64,000 bases of DNA from Subtercola endophyticus. GTDB lineage: Bacteria; Actinomycetota; Actinomycetes; Actinomycetales; Microbacteriaceae. The position numbers and the translations under genes are program-made. The notes beneath the pieces are model-generated. The model made no database searches. It saw only the letters and a program-made list of their open reading frames with translations, and was not told the origin of the DNA. Where the stretch lies: positions 930,001 to 994,000 of the forward strand of contig NZ_CP087997.1 in the NCBI RefSeq assembly GCF_021044565.1, written 5' to 3'. This document shows positions 47,088-56,801 of this stretch, piece by piece; the first letter of the stretch is position 1; each line of letters opens with the position of its first letter.

Positions 47088-50000
47088 TGGCGGCTGGGTC
47101 GGCCGGGCGCGGGCACGGGCGCGGGCAGGCGCGCGGGCAGGGCGGCACGGGCGGTAGCGCGGCGTCGTATCCGCCAGCAGGGCTGCCGGGGCTGAACGAG
47201 CGCTGGTCGAAGCTCGTCACGACGCCCGATTCGAGCGGGGTGCCGCGCACCTGGCATCTGCTCGACAACGAATCCGAGCTGGCGGCGGCCGGGTTGACAC
47301 CGACGGGCACGATTCTGTGCGTGCACGGCAACCCGACGTGGTCGTATCTGTGGCGGTCGGTGCTGGCAGAAGCCGTGCGGGCCGGTGCGGGTGCGGATGC
47401 TCGTGCGACAGGCGATAGCGGTGGGCGCGCGGGCGCGGGGGAAGCGGCAGGCAGCGCGCAGGTCTGGCGGGTCATCGCGGTCGATCAGCTCGAGATGGGC
47501 TTCTCCGAGCGCTCGGATGAGACCCGCACGCTAGCGCGCCGCATCGCCGATCTCGGGGCACTGACCGACACACTCGGTCTCGAGGGGCCCGTGGTCACGC
47601 TCGGGCATGACTGGGGCGGAGTAGTTTCGCTCGGCTGGGCGGTCGATCATCCAGAACTTCTCGCCGGGGTCATGCTGCTGAACACCGCTGTGCACCAGCC
47701 CGAGCAGTTTCCGCTGCCCGCTGCGCTGCGCCTGGTGCTCAAACGGTCGATGCTGACGTCGACCACCGTGCACACGACGGCGTTTCTCGACACAACACTG
47801 GCTATCGCGCATCCGTCGTTGGCTCCGGATGTTCGGCGAGCCTTTCGCGCACCGTACCGCAGCGCGGCACGGCGGGCAGGCATCGGCGCCTTCGTCGCCG
47901 ACATTCCCGTCGACGAGTCGCACGTCAGCTACGCCGAATTGACCCGGGTGGCGACGGGGGTTGCGGCGCTGACCGTGCCCGCGATCATGCTCTGGGGCCC
48001 GCGCGATCCGGTGTTCAGCGACCGCTACCTCGGTGACCTCATGGAGCGGCTGCCGCAGGCCGATGTCACCCGGTTCGAGAATGCGGGGCACCTCGTCGGC
48101 GAAGACGTGGCGGTGGCGCCGATACTGCTGAGCTGGCTCGGCGAGCGGGTTGGAAGGGCCGGCGGTGGGCAGGCTGCCTCAGTCGAAGCTGGCTCCGCCG
48201 AAGACGGCCTATCCGAACATGGCTCGGTCGAAGACGGCCCCGCCGAAGACGGCACGGTCGAAGACGGCCTGGTCGAAGACGGCTTGGCCGAACACGCGCC
48301 AGCCGAGTACAGACCGCTGTGGGCCACGCTGCTCGAGCGGGCCGCCGACCCGGCGGCCGCAGTGGTCGAGATGCTCCCCAAACGCACGGGCGGTGGCCAG
48401 CGCACGGTCAGCTGGCGCTTGCTCGCCTGGCGCGTGGACGAGATCGCGGCCGGGCTACGGGCGGTCGGAGTCGCGAAGGGCGACCGGGTGTCGTTGCTGA
48501 TCCCGCCGGGAGCCGACCTCACGGCGGTGCTCTACGCCTGCCTGCGCATCGGCGCGGTTGTCGTCGTCGCCGACGCCGGCCTCGGCGTGCGCGGTCTCAG
48601 CCGAGCGGTTCGCGGAGCCCTCCCGCAGCACGTCATCGGTATCGAACGTGCTCTCGCGGCCGGCCGCGCGCTCGGCTGGCCGGGGCAGAAGATTTCGGTG
48701 CATACCCTCTCTCGTACCCTCGCGGCGACGCTCGGTGTGCAGCACTCCCTTGCCGACCTCGCGCGATTGGGCCGTGCTCGACTCGCGGCCGGCGGTGCCT
48801 CCACGGGTGGCGGTTCAGTTGGCGGGGTTGCAGCGGGTGGCGATGCAGCTCGTGGCGATGCAGCGAGTGGGGTTGCTGCGGGTGGCCAACGGATGCCCGC
48901 GCCAGACGACACCGCAGCGATCCTGTTCACCTCGGGATCGACCGGGCCGGCGAAAGGCGTCGTCTACACGCATCGACAGCTGAGCGCTCTGGTCGCAGTG
49001 GTGAGGGAGCGATTCGGCATCGACGGGTCGACCGGGCTCGTCGCGGGATTCGCCCCGTTTGCCCTGCTGGGTCCGGCGCTCGGCGCCACGTCCGTCACTC
49101 CCGACATGGATGTCACCGCTCCGAAGACCTTGACTGCGACTGCCGTCGCCGATGCCGCCCGTGCCGTCTCGGCGACCGTCGTCTTCGCTTCTCCCGCTGC
49201 TCTCACGAACGTGGTGGAGACGTCGGCCGTGTTGACCCTTCCGCAGCGGCGAGTGCTGGGACGGGTGAAGACGGTGCTCTCCGCCGGGGCTCCGCTGCCG
49301 GTGCCGCTGCTCGAAGCGGTTCAGTCGCTGATGCCCGACGCGAGCATCCACACCCCGTACGGAATGACCGAGGGGCTGCTGATGACCGACATCACGCTCG
49401 GCGAGATTCTGCGGGCGGAAGCAGAAGCAGAGGCGCTGGCAGAGGCGCAGCAGGAAGCCCGTCGAGACGACTCGACAGACTCAACAAGCGCGCATCACCC
49501 TGGGGGAGTCTGCGTCGGCAGGCCGATCGCGGGTGTGCACATTCTGCTGAGCCCGCTCGACGACGAGGGCCGTTCGGTGGCCGACTTAACGGAGCTGCCC
49601 GGAGTGACGGGCGAGATCGTCGTGTCGGCGCCGCACCTGAAGAACAACTACGACCAGCTCTGGCTGACCGATCGCGAGGCGACGAGGCAAACCCCCGCGG
49701 TGGGGCGCTGGCATCGCACCGGCGACGTCGGGCACTTCGACGCAGCCGGCCGGCTGTGGGTCGAGGGTCGCCTCGTGCACGTCGTGACGACCGCCTCGGG
49801 CGTGCTGACCCCGGTCGGCATCGAACAGCGTGCCGAGAGTCTGCCCGATGTGCGGCGGGCTGCACTCGTGGCGGTGGGCCCGGTGGGCACGCAACAGCCT
49901 GTCGTCGTGGTGGAGCTTGCCGCCGACCACGTGCGCCACGACGGCAGCGGTTCGGGTCGTGGCCTGCGCGCCCGCGGCGGCCACCTGGCGTCGACGGAGC

Positions 50001-50185
50001 TGGTGCAGAAGATTCGCAGAGTGACGGGCGTCGATGTGGTCGCGGTGCTCGTCATCGGCGAGATGCCCACCGACATCAGACACAACTCCAAGATCGATCG
50101 TGCGGGGCTCTCCCGTTGGGCGACTGCGTTGCTCGCCGGCCGGCGCCCGCCGAAGCTCGGCACGCCCGGCCAGGGCATGCCGTGA
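47087..50185 (+). CDS. oleBC: OleBC fusion: beta-lactone decarboxylase and beta-lactone synthetase
   Basis: 1032-aa fusion. OleB half (residues about 35-360): alpha/beta hydrolase with HGNPTWSYLWRSVL and Asp nucleophile in GHDWGGVVSLGWA, haloalkane-dehalogenase-like. OleC half (about 410-1030): AMP-dependent ligase with ILFTSGSTGPAKGVVYTHR, FAPFALLGPALG and PYGMTEGLLMTD. OleC makes the beta-lactone from the beta-hydroxy acid, and OleB removes CO2 to give the cis-olefin. The linker is an eight-unit VEDGL-like repeat; the N-terminus is a Gly/Arg-rich tail. GTG start coupled to oleA; OleBC fusions are known in Actinobacteria. Confidence 0.92.
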   Translation: MAAGSAGRGHGRGQARGQGGTGGSAASYPPAGLPGLNERWSKLVTTPDSSGVPRTWHLLDNESELAAAGLTPTGTILCVHGNPTWSYLWRSVLAEAVRAGAGADARATGDSGGRAGAGEAAGSAQVWRVIAVDQLEMGFSERSDETRTLARRIADLGALTDTLGLEGPVVTLGHDWGGVVSLGWAVDHPELLAGVMLLNTAVHQPEQFPLPAALRLVLKRSMLTSTTVHTTAFLDTTLAIAHPSLAPDVRRAFRAPYRSAARRAGIGAFVADIPVDESHVSYAELTRVATGVAALTVPAIMLWGPRDPVFSDRYLGDLMERLPQADVTRFENAGHLVGEDVAVAPILLSWLGERVGRAGGGQAASVEAGSAEDGLSEHGSVEDGPAEDGTVEDGLVEDGLAEHAPAEYRPLWATLLERAADPAAAVVEMLPKRTGGGQRTVSWRLLAWRVDEIAAGLRAVGVAKGDRVSLLIPPGADLTAVLYACLRIGAVVVVADAGLGVRGLSRAVRGALPQHVIGIERALAAGRALGWPGQKISVHTLSRTLAATLGVQHSLADLARLGRARLAAGGASTGGGSVGGVAAGGDAARGDAASGVAAGGQRMPAPDDTAAILFTSGSTGPAKGVVYTHRQLSALVAVVRERFGIDGSTGLVAGFAPFALLGPALGATSVTPDMDVTAPKTLTATAVADAARAVSATVVFASPAALTNVVETSAVLTLPQRRVLGRVKTVLSAGAPLPVPLLEAVQSLMPDASIHTPYGMTEGLLMTDITLGEILRAEAEAEALAEAQQEARRDDSTDSTSAHHPGGVCVGRPIAGVHILLSPLDDEGRSVADLTELPGVTGEIVVSAPHLKNNYDQLWLTDREATRQTPAVGRWHRTGDVGHFDAAGRLWVEGRLVHVVTTASGVLTPVGIEQRAESLPDVRRAALVAVGPVGTQQPVVVVELAADHVRHDGSGSGRGLRARGGHLASTELVQKIRRVTGVDVVAVLVIGEMPTDIRHNSKIDRAGLSRWATALLAGRRPPKLGTPGQGMP
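48182..48301. repeat. 15-bp tandem array in the OleB-OleC linker
   Basis: Eight in-frame 15-bp units from 48182, consensus GTCGAAGACGGCCTG, encoding acidic (V/A)EDGx pentapeptides. It marks the exact joint between the OleB and OleC domains. Confidence 0.95.
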
Positions 50186-51231
50186 CCGTTCTCGTCACGG
50201 GGGCCAGCGGGATGCTCGGCAGGGCGGTCGCCACCGAAGTGGTTGTGCAGGCCGAGCGTGCGGCGAGTCGCGGCGAAGCGGTAGCTCGAGGCGAGATAGT
50301 GCGCACTTTTCAGCGCGGCGAATCCGGACTCCGTGGAGTCGTGCCTGGGGTCACGGATGCCCGGGGCTCACTGACCGACCGTGCGAGTGTGCGGGCGGCC
50401 GTCGAGGGCGTCGACGCGGTCATCCATCTCGCCGCGAAGGTGTCGATGGCCGGCCGGCCAGAGGAGTTCGACGCGGTCAACGTCGAGGGAACCCGCACGT
50501 TGCTCGAGGAGTGCCGAGCGGCCGGAGTGAGCCGATTCGTGATGGTGTCGTCGCCGTCGGTGGCGCACGCGGGGCTCTCGGTGGTGGGCGACGATGCGTT
50601 GCCGGCCGATCCGGAGCGGGCGCGCGGAGAGTATGCCCGCAGCAAGGCCGAAGCCGAGTTGCTGGCCCTCGCGGCAGACGAGCCCGGCTTCGCGGTGGTG
50701 GCGGTCAGGCCGCACATCGTTTGGGGGCCGGGCGACACTCAGCTCATCGAGCGCATCGTCGAGCGTTCTCGCCGGGGCCGGCTCCCGTTGCTGAGCGGCG
50801 GCCGTGCGCTCATCGACACCACGTATATCGACAACGCTGCGACGGCCATCGTCGCTGCACTGAACCGGGTCGAGGCGGTACACGGTCAGTCGTATGTCAT
50901 CACGAATGGTGAGCCGCGCACCGTCGCCGAGCTGCTGGGCGGTATCTGCCGGGCCGCGGGCGTGCCCGGGCCGCGGTTCAGCGTGCCCGCGCCCTTGGCG
51001 CGAGAAGCCGGGGGTCTCATCGAGCGGGTCTGGAACCTGCGCGTGCACGATGACGAGCCGCCGATGACGAGATTCCTCGCCGAGCAGCTCTCGACCTCGC
51101 ACTGGTATGACCAGCGCCGTACCCGACACGATCTGCAGTGGCAGCCGAGCGTCAGCCTCGACGAGGGGCTCGCGCGCCTGGCGGAGTGGTACCGCGTGAA
51201 TGGGCAGCGGGTGAATGGGCAGCGCGGGTAG
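50182..51231 (+). CDS. oleD: OleD, NAD(P)H-dependent 2-alkyl-3-ketoacid reductase
   Basis: 349-aa short-chain dehydrogenase of the extended (3-beta-HSD-like) type. Rossmann motif TVLVTGASGMLGRAV, catalytic YARSK, and VRPHIVWGPGDTQLIERIV as in OleD/sterol dehydrogenases. Reduces the OleA product to the beta-hydroxy acid used by OleC. GTG start shares 4 nt (GTGA) with the oleBC stop. Its last ten codons (VNGQRVNGQRG) are part of a tandem array that runs past the stop. Confidence 0.92.
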   Translation: MTVLVTGASGMLGRAVATEVVVQAERAASRGEAVARGEIVRTFQRGESGLRGVVPGVTDARGSLTDRASVRAAVEGVDAVIHLAAKVSMAGRPEEFDAVNVEGTRTLLEECRAAGVSRFVMVSSPSVAHAGLSVVGDDALPADPERARGEYARSKAEAELLALAADEPGFAVVAVRPHIVWGPGDTQLIERIVERSRRGRLPLLSGGRALIDTTYIDNAATAIVAALNRVEAVHGQSYVITNGEPRTVAELLGGICRAAGVPGPRFSVPAPLAREAGGLIERVWNLRVHDDEPPMTRFLAEQLSTSHWYDQRRTRHDLQWQPSVSLDEGLARLAEWYRVNGQRVNGQRG

Positions 51232-51276
51232 CGCGTGAGCGGGCAGCGTGGGTAGCGCGTGAATGGGCGGCGAGCG
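51196..51276. repeat. Tandem repeats across the oleD stop codon
   Basis: Copy A 51196-51210 (15 bp), B 51211-51234 and C 51235-51258 (24 bp each, near identical), D 51259-51276 (18 bp), then a partial copy. Shared core GTGAATGGGCAGCG. The oleD stop TAG lies inside copy B, so repeat gain or loss would shift the C-terminus. Confidence 0.88.
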
Positions 51277-51386
51277 GATGGGCGGCGAAGCGATGCGGGT
51301 GCCGCGCGGCCGATTGTCGGCTATTCTGGGTAGCTGGGAGAAGCACCCACCCACCCAATTGAATACAGAAAAGAAGGAGGCCGGCC

Positions 51387-52544
51387 GTGGATATCGACCT
51401 CAGCGTGCTCAAGCTCATGGAGCGCGAGCGAGACATTCCCTTCGATGAGCTTGTGCAGATCATCGAACAGGCGATTCTGACCGCCTACCTCAAGCACACC
51501 GGTCAGAGCGATCGCGGTCCGGGCGATCGCGGTCCGGGCGAACACCAGGGCGCCGCCGGTTCAAGCCATGCCGGTGCGGGCCATGCCGGTGCGGGCGCGG
51601 GTTCCGCTGCCGCCGGCCACGGGCATCCGTCAGCCGTGCATTCGTCGGCTGCGCATTCGTCGGCAGCGCATTCGTCAGCAGACGAGCCCGCCAAGGCCCG
51701 CGTGCACCTCGACCGAAAGACCGGTCACGTCAGTATCTTCGTGCCCGAATACGACGACGAGGGCGCCGTCATCGGCGAGAGCGAAGACAACCCGAGCGAC
51801 TTCGGCCGCATTGCCGCCTTCGCGGCGAAGCAGGTCATCAACCAGCGGCTGCGCGACATCGCCGACGACGCGGTGCTCGGCGAGTTCAAGGGCCGAGAGG
51901 GCGACATCGTCGCCGGCGTCATTCAGCAGGGGCCGAACCCCCGCATGATCCACGTGGACCTCGGCACGGTCGAGGCCATCATGCCGCCCGAAGAGCAGGT
52001 GGCCGGCGAGACCTATTCGCACGGCAACCGCATCCGGGTGTATGTCACGGCGGTATCGAAGGGGCTCAAGGGCCCGCAGATCACCGTGTCGCGCACGCAT
52101 CCGTCACTCGTTCGCAAGCTCTTCGCGCTCGAAGTGCCCGAGATCGCCAGCGGGCTCGTCGAGATCGTCTCGCTCGCGCGCGAGGCGGGTCACCGCACCA
52201 AGATCGCGGTGCGCGCCACCGAACCCGGCATCAACGCGAAGGGCGCCTGCATCGGTGAACTCGGCCAGCGAGTTCGTGCCGTCACCGCCGAACTCGGCAA
52301 CGAGAAGATCGACATCGTCGACTACTCGGATGATCTGCCCACGTTCGTCGCGAATGCGCTGTCACCGGCGAAGGTCACCAGCTCGTTCGTCATCGACGCG
52401 TCGTTGAAGGCGGTGCGCGCACTGGTGCCCGACTACCAGCTCTCGCTCGCCATCGGCAAAGAGGGTCAGAACGCGCGCCTTGCGGCGAAGCTGACCGGCG
52501 CGAAGATCGACATTCAGCCCGATTCCATTCTCGAGGGTGACTGA
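51387..52544 (+). CDS. nusA: Transcription termination/antitermination factor NusA, with insert
   Basis: 385 aa. N-terminal RNA-polymerase-binding part [21 protein letters not shown]1 domain ([20 protein letters not shown]), then two KH domains ([37 protein letters not shown]). Residues about 42-99 are an unusual low-complexity insert made of three different 15-bp arrays, splitting the N-terminal domain. GTG start with AAGGAGG 6-7 nt upstream. rimP, usually just upstream, is absent; the ole genes lie there instead. Confidence 0.95.
   Translation: MDIDLSVLKLMERERDIPFDELVQIIEQAILTAYLKHTGQSDRGPGDRGPGEHQGAAGSSHAGAGHAGAGAGSAAAGHGHPSAVHSSAAHSSAAHSSADEPAKARVHLDRKTGHVSIFVPEYDDEGAVIGESEDNPSDFGRIAAFAAKQVINQRLRDIADDAVLGEFKGREGDIVAGVIQQGPNPRMIHVDLGTVEAIMPPEEQVAGETYSHGNRIRVYVTAVSKGLKGPQITVSRTHPSLVRKLFALEVPEIASGLVEIVSLAREAGHRTKIAVRATEPGINAKGACIGELGQRVRAVTAELGNEKIDIVDYSDDLPTFVANALSPAKVTSSFVIDASLKAVRALVPDYQLSLAIGKEGQNARLAAKLTGAKIDIQPDSILEGD
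51510..51682. repeat. Three 15-bp arrays in nusA
   Basis: Two exact copies of GATCGCGGTCCGGGC (51510-51539), two exact copies of CATGCCGGTGCGGGC (51567-51596) and three copies of GCATTCGTCGGCTGC type (51638-51682). All in frame. Exact duplication points to recent expansion. Confidence 0.93.
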
Positions 52545-52609
52545 GCTGAGCGTGCCGCGTCACATCGTGCGTGGCGCTTACAGTCGTACAGAAAATTGGC
52601 AGTGCTAGA

Positions 52610-52879
52610 ATGGAACCTGTAAGAACGTGCGTCGGATGCCGAGCACGCGCCGAGAAATCTTCTCTTTTGAGGGTTGTGGCCCAGAATTCAATCCTGGTCG
52701 TCGATGAGACGGCCACATTGCCCGGGCGCGGTGCGTATCTGCACGAGACTGCAGCGTGTTTTCAGAACGCTGTGAAACGCAGGGCTTTCGGGCGTGCGCT
52801 TCGCATCGAGTCGTCAACTGGGTCACCACTTGACACGGCCAACCTACAGACAAGGCTGAACGGCATTGTGAACAACTAA
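52610..52879 (+). CDS. ylxR: YlxR-family RNA-binding protein
   Basis: 89-aa protein starting at ATG 52610 (MEPVRTCVGCRARAEKSSLL), the canonical YlxR beginning with the GR-like motif later as PGRGAYLHET and CFQNAVKRRAFGRAL. YlxR (DUF448) is always found between nusA and infB and appears to act as an RNA-binding or nucleoid-linked regulator. An upstream in-frame start would add 13 unconserved residues. A TAGAAT box overlaps the ATG, so its role as promoter is doubtful. Confidence 0.9.
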   Translation: MEPVRTCVGCRARAEKSSLLRVVAQNSILVVDETATLPGRGAYLHETAACFQNAVKRRAFGRALRIESSTGSPLDTANLQTRLNGIVNN

Positions 52880-52937
52880 TGAGCGACAACTAATGAGTGA
52901 CTCGAAATGAGTCCCGCACGTAGCTGAGGCCTGCCCC

Positions 52938-52959
52938 TGTTCGGGAGTAGGCCCGAACA
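52938..52959 (+). promoter_or_regulatory. Hairpin next to the infB ribosome site
   Basis: TGTTCGGG (52938-52945) and CCCGAACA (52952-52959) form an 8-bp stem with a 6-nt loop. The AAGGAG Shine-Dalgarno begins at the stem's last base, so folding could modulate infB initiation. Confidence 0.5.
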
Positions 52960-52968
52960 AGGAGAATT

Positions 52969-55900
52969 GTGGCAAAACCACGCGTACACGAGATCGCGAG
53001 CGAACTCGGCGTCGACAGCAAGGTCGCTCTGGCCAAGCTGAAAGAAATGGGTCAGTTCGTCAAGGGCCCCTCATCGAGCATCGAGCCCCCGGTCGCCCGC
53101 CGGCTCAAAGAAGCACTTCAGGCCGAGAGCGCTGAGGCTAAAGCCAGCGGTGGCGCGGGCACGCAGTCGGCAGGTGCGCAGTCGGCAGGTGCGCAGTCCG
53201 GCGGTTCGGCGAGTGCGTCGGGTAGCGTCGCTGCCGCCACCGCCGTGCGCCCGGGCACCCGCCCCGGCCCTGCGACTCCGGGCTCATCCACCTCCGGTGG
53301 ATCGACGACCGGCCCCGGCCGCACCCCCAGCGGTGCACCGAGCTCCGCCCGTTCGGGTGGCTCGTCTGCTCCGACACCGTCGCGACAGGGCAGCACGACG
53401 GCAGCTCAGACGAGCAGCCCCGCGCCCGCTTCCCCTGCATCGGCGGCTCCCGCTGCTTCAGGTTCGGCTGCGTCAGGTACTTCGGCTGGGTCCGGTACTT
53501 CGGCGCCGACGTCGCCTGCTGCTGCGCCCGGTGCTTCTGCGACCTCAGCTGCTCCGGCAGGTTCCGCACCTGCGGCGGCGTCTGCACCGACATCCTCTGC
53601 TTCGGCGGCATCAGCGGCAACGACCGGCGCGACCGCCGGTGGCGCTCCCACGCCTGGCAGCGTTCCGCGCCCGGGCGGTCCTCGCCCCGGCAACAACCCG
53701 TTCGCTTCGAGTCAGGGCATGCAGCGCCCCGGCGCACCACGCCCGGGCAACAACCCGTTTGCGAGCCAGCAGGGCATGTCCAGCGGCCAGGCCCCCCGGC
53801 CCGGCGCGCCGACACCCAGCAGCACGCCCAGTAACATTCCTCGCCCCGGCGCGCCGCGCCCCGGTGCACCTCGCCCGGGCGCCCCGCGCCCCGGCGGAGC
53901 AGGCCAGGGCGCGCGCCCCGGCGGCTTCGGTGCTCGTCCGGCCGGTGCCGGCGGATTCCGTCCCGGTGGCGCCGGTGGCGCTCGTCCGGCTGGTGCCGGC
54001 GGGTTCCGTCCCGGTGGCGCTCCCGGTGCCGGCGGTGGCAACACCTTCGGTGCACCGCGCCCCGCAGCAGGAGCCGGCGGCCGCGGCCGTGGCCCCGGCG
54101 GCGGTACCGCAGGTGCCTTCGGTCGTGGTGGCGGGCGTGCGAAAGCGCGCAAGTCGAAGCGTACGAAGAGAGCAGAATTCGAACTGAGAGAGGCTCCCTC
54201 GCTCGGTGGTGTGAGTGTTCCTCGCGGTGACGGCACCACGATCATCCGGTTGCGCCGCGGCGCGTCGATCACCGACTTCGCCGACAAGATCGACGCGAGC
54301 CCGGGCAACCTGGTGACCGTGCTGTTCCACCTCGGTGAGATGGCCACGGCGACCGAGTCGCTCGACGAGGCGACCTTCGGCGTGCTGGGTGAAGAACTGG
54401 GTTACAAGATCCAGATGGTCTCGCCCGAAGACGAAGACCGCGAGCTGCTGCTCGGCTTCGACATCGACATCGATGAAGAACTCAGCCTGGAGACCGACGA
54501 AGAGCTCGAGATCCGCCCGCCGGTCGTCACCGTCATGGGTCACGTCGACCACGGTAAGACCCGCTTGCTCGACGCCATTCGTAACGCGAACGTCGTCGCC
54601 GGTGAGGCAGGTGGCATCACCCAGCACATCGGTGCCTACCAGGTCATCACCGAGCACGAGGGCATCGAGCGCGCCATCACCTTCATCGACACACCGGGCC
54701 ACGAGGCGTTCACCGCCATGCGTGCCCGTGGTGCGCAGGTCACCGACATCGCGGTTCTGGTTGTGGCGGCCGACGACGGCATCATGCCGCAGACCATCGA
54801 GGCTTTGAACCACGCCCAGGCGGCCAACGTGCCGATCGTGGTCGCGGTGAACAAGATCGACGTTCCCGGCGCCAACCCGGCCAAGGTGCGCCAGCAGCTC
54901 ACCGAATTCGGCCTCGTCGCCGAAGAATACGGCGGAGACGTCATGTTCGTCGACGTGTCGGCGCGTAACAACACGAACATCGACAAGCTGCTCGATGCCG
55001 TGCTGCTCACCGCAGACGCAGGCCTCGACCTGCGGGCCAACCCGAACAAGGATGCCCGAGGGGTCGCCATCGAGGCGAAGCTCGACAAGGGGCGCGGTGC
55101 GGTTGCTACCGTACTCATCCAGTCGGGTACCTTGCACGTCGGTGACGCCATCGTGGCCGGAACGGCCTACGGCCGCGTTCGGGCGATGCACGACGAGAAC
55201 GGCAAGACGGTCGAGACCGCCACGCCGTCTCGCCCCGTGCAGGTTCAGGGTCTGTCGTCGGTGCCTCGCGCCGGTGACACCTTCCTGGTCACCGAAGAAG
55301 ACCGCACCGCCCGCCAGATCGCTGAAAAGCGTGAAGCCGTCGAGCGCAACGCCCTGCTGGCCCGTGCCCGCAAGCGCATCTCGCTCGAAGACTTCACCAA
55401 GGCGCTCGAAGAGGGCAAGGTCGAGTCGCTCAACCTCATCATTAAGGGTGACGTTTCGGGTGCCGTCGAGGCGCTCGAAGAGTCGCTGCTCAAGATCGAG
55501 GTCGACGATTCGGTTCAGCTGCGCATCATCCACCGCGGTGTGGGTGCCGTCACGGCATCCGACGTCGACCTGGCGACGATCGACAATGCGATCATCATCG
55601 GGTTCAACGTGCGCCCCGACCCGAAGGCCCGCGAACGCGCGGCCCGCGAGGGTGTGGATGTTCGGTTCTACTCGGTCATCTACAACGCGCTCGAAGACAT
55701 CGAGAACTCGCTCAAGGGCATGCTCAAGCCCGAGTTCGAAGAGGTGCAGTCGGGTGTCGCCGAGATCCGCGAGATCTTCCGCTCGTCGAAGTTCGGCAAC
55801 ATCGCCGGTGTCATCGTGCGGTCGGGAACGATCACGCGAAACGCCAAGGCGCGCGTCATCCGCGAGGGTGTTGTGGTCGGAGACAACCTGGCCATCGAGT

Positions 55901-56037
55901 CGCTGCGTCGTTTCAAAGACGACGTCACCGAGGTTCGTACGGACTTCGAGGCCGGTATCGGTCTTGGCAAGTTCAACGACATTCAGATCGGCGACGAGAT
56001 CGAGACGATCGAAATGAAAGAGAAGCCCCGGGTTTAA
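52969..56037 (+). CDS. infB: Translation initiation factor IF-2
   Basis: 1022-aa GTPase that places initiator tRNA on the 30S subunit. N-terminal IF2_N motif ([20 protein letters not shown]), then about 350 residues of Ala/Ser/Thr and Pro/Gly/Arg low complexity with 15-bp coding repeats (for example two copies of TCGGCAGGTGCGCAG near 53166). G domain from about residue 518: G1 GHVDHGKT at 524, G3 DTPGHE, G4 NKID; C-terminal domains complete, ending MKEKPRV. GTG start. The long Pro/Gly-rich head is common in actinobacterial IF-2. Confidence 0.97.
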   Translation: MAKPRVHEIASELGVDSKVALAKLKEMGQFVKGPSSSIEPPVARRLKEALQAESAEAKASGGAGTQSAGAQSAGAQSGGSASASGSVAAATAVRPGTRPGPATPGSSTSGGSTTGPGRTPSGAPSSARSGGSSAPTPSRQGSTTAAQTSSPAPASPASAAPAASGSAASGTSAGSGTSAPTSPAAAPGASATSAAPAGSAPAAASAPTSSASAASAATTGATAGGAPTPGSVPRPGGPRPGNNPFASSQGMQRPGAPRPGNNPFASQQGMSSGQAPRPGAPTPSSTPSNIPRPGAPRPGAPRPGAPRPGGAGQGARPGGFGARPAGAGGFRPGGAGGARPAGAGGFRPGGAPGAGGGNTFGAPRPAAGAGGRGRGPGGGTAGAFGRGGGRAKARKSKRTKRAEFELREAPSLGGVSVPRGDGTTIIRLRRGASITDFADKIDASPGNLVTVLFHLGEMATATESLDEATFGVLGEELGYKIQMVSPEDEDRELLLGFDIDIDEELSLETDEELEIRPPVVTVMGHVDHGKTRLLDAIRNANVVAGEAGGITQHIGAYQVITEHEGIERAITFIDTPGHEAFTAMRARGAQVTDIAVLVVAADDGIMPQTIEALNHAQAANVPIVVAVNKIDVPGANPAKVRQQLTEFGLVAEEYGGDVMFVDVSARNNTNIDKLLDAVLLTADAGLDLRANPNKDARGVAIEAKLDKGRGAVATVLIQSGTLHVGDAIVAGTAYGRVRAMHDENGKTVETATPSRPVQVQGLSSVPRAGDTFLVTEEDRTARQIAEKREAVERNALLARARKRISLEDFTKALEEGKVESLNLIIKGDVSGAVEALEESLLKIEVDDSVQLRIIHRGVGAVTASDVDLATIDNAIIIGFNVRPDPKARERAAREGVDVRFYSVIYNALEDIENSLKGMLKPEFEEVQSGVAEIREIFRSSKFGNIAGVIVRSGTITRNAKARVIREGVVVGDNLAIESLRRFKDDVTEVRTDFEAGIGLGKFNDIQIGDEIETIEMKEKPRV

Positions 56038-56046
56038 TCGGTGGTC

Positions 56047-56132
56047 GCGGGGTCCCTGTCGATTTCTCTCCTGAGAAACGACGGGGACCCCTACCCCGAG
56101 TTTCCCAAGAGAGAAATCGACAGGGACCCCGC
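56047..56132. repeat. Long perfect inverted repeat between infB and rbfA
   Basis: Arms 56047-56070 and 56109-56132 are perfectly complementary over 24 bp, around a 38-nt loop that has its own CGGGG/CCCCG stem. It starts 10 nt after the infB stop. No T-tail. Could be a terminator/attenuator before rbfA or a mobile palindromic element. Confidence 0.9.
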
Positions 56133-56174
56133 TCGCGATATCACCCTGTGGTGTAAAGGGTTGGGGCGAGAGAA

Positions 56175-56705
56175 GTGGAGCAGGAAGTGGTTGACGAAGC
56201 CAGGGCCCGCAAGTTGGCGGACCGCATCAAAGTCATCGTGGCCAAGAAGCTCGAGCGCGGAATCAAAGACCCGCGCCTGGGCTTCGTCACCATCACCGAC
56301 GTGCGCGTGACGGGTGATCTGCAGCACGCGTCGATCTTCTACACGGTGTACGGCACCGATGAAGAGCGCGCCGACAGCGCCGCCGCACTCAAGTCGGCGA
56401 CGGGCATGCTGCGCACCGAGGTGGGCAAGAACATCACGTCGCGGCTCACGCCGTCGCTGGAGTTCATCGCCGACGGCATTCCCGAGAACGCGAAGCTCAT
56501 CGATTCGCTGCTGAACGAGGCTCGCGCCCGCGACGCCGAGGTCGAGCGGCTCGCGAAGCAGGGCAGTTATGCTGGCGACGCCGATCCGTACGTCAAGCCC
56601 CGGGTGTTGAGTTCCGAAGCCGAGGAGGCCGCTCTCGAAGAGGCCGCAGGCTTCGACGAGCAGCCGCCGGTCGGGTTCGCGGCAGAAACGGATTCGTCGA
56701 AATAG
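56175..56705 (+). CDS. rbfA: 30S ribosome-binding factor A
   Basis: 176 aa. Family core: ARKLADRIKVIVAKKLERGI, DPRLGFVTITDVRVTGDLQH, and RLTPSLEFIADGIPENAKLI. It helps mature the 16S rRNA 5' end. GTG 56175 is taken; a GTG four codons later is possible. The C-terminal 45 residues are an acidic Glu/Ala tail. Follows infB after 137 bp that include a 24-bp-arm inverted repeat. Confidence 0.95.
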   Translation: MEQEVVDEARARKLADRIKVIVAKKLERGIKDPRLGFVTITDVRVTGDLQHASIFYTVYGTDEERADSAAALKSATGMLRTEVGKNITSRLTPSLEFIADGIPENAKLIDSLLNEARARDAEVERLAKQGSYAGDADPYVKPRVLSSEAEEAALEEAAGFDEQPPVGFAAETDSSK

Positions 56706-56711
56706 TTTCGA

Positions 56712-56784
56712 GGGAGATTCGTCGGAGCACACGGCACATGTCGACAATACGTCGGGATGCGGGCTGTGCTCCGACGAAACTCCC
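56712..56784. repeat. Inverted repeat downstream of rbfA
   Basis: Arms 56712-56731 and 56765-56784 pair over 20 bp with one mismatch (outer GGGAG, inner TTCGTCGGAGCACA). It fills the convergent gap between rbfA and the minus-strand reductase gene, as a bidirectional 3' structure would. Confidence 0.88.
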
Positions 56785-56801
56785 GCGCGGCTGAGGCCGA
56801 G

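Noticed and set aside
48319..51231. A 970-aa open frame overlapping oleBC out of frame
   Set aside because: Its first 620 codons are Arg/Gly-rich shadow sequence of oleBC in another frame; only the part from GTG 50182 is OleD.
52606..52611. TAGAAT as a ylxR promoter
   Set aside because: It overlaps the ATG, so a transcript from it would start inside the gene; ylxR is more likely transcribed with nusA.
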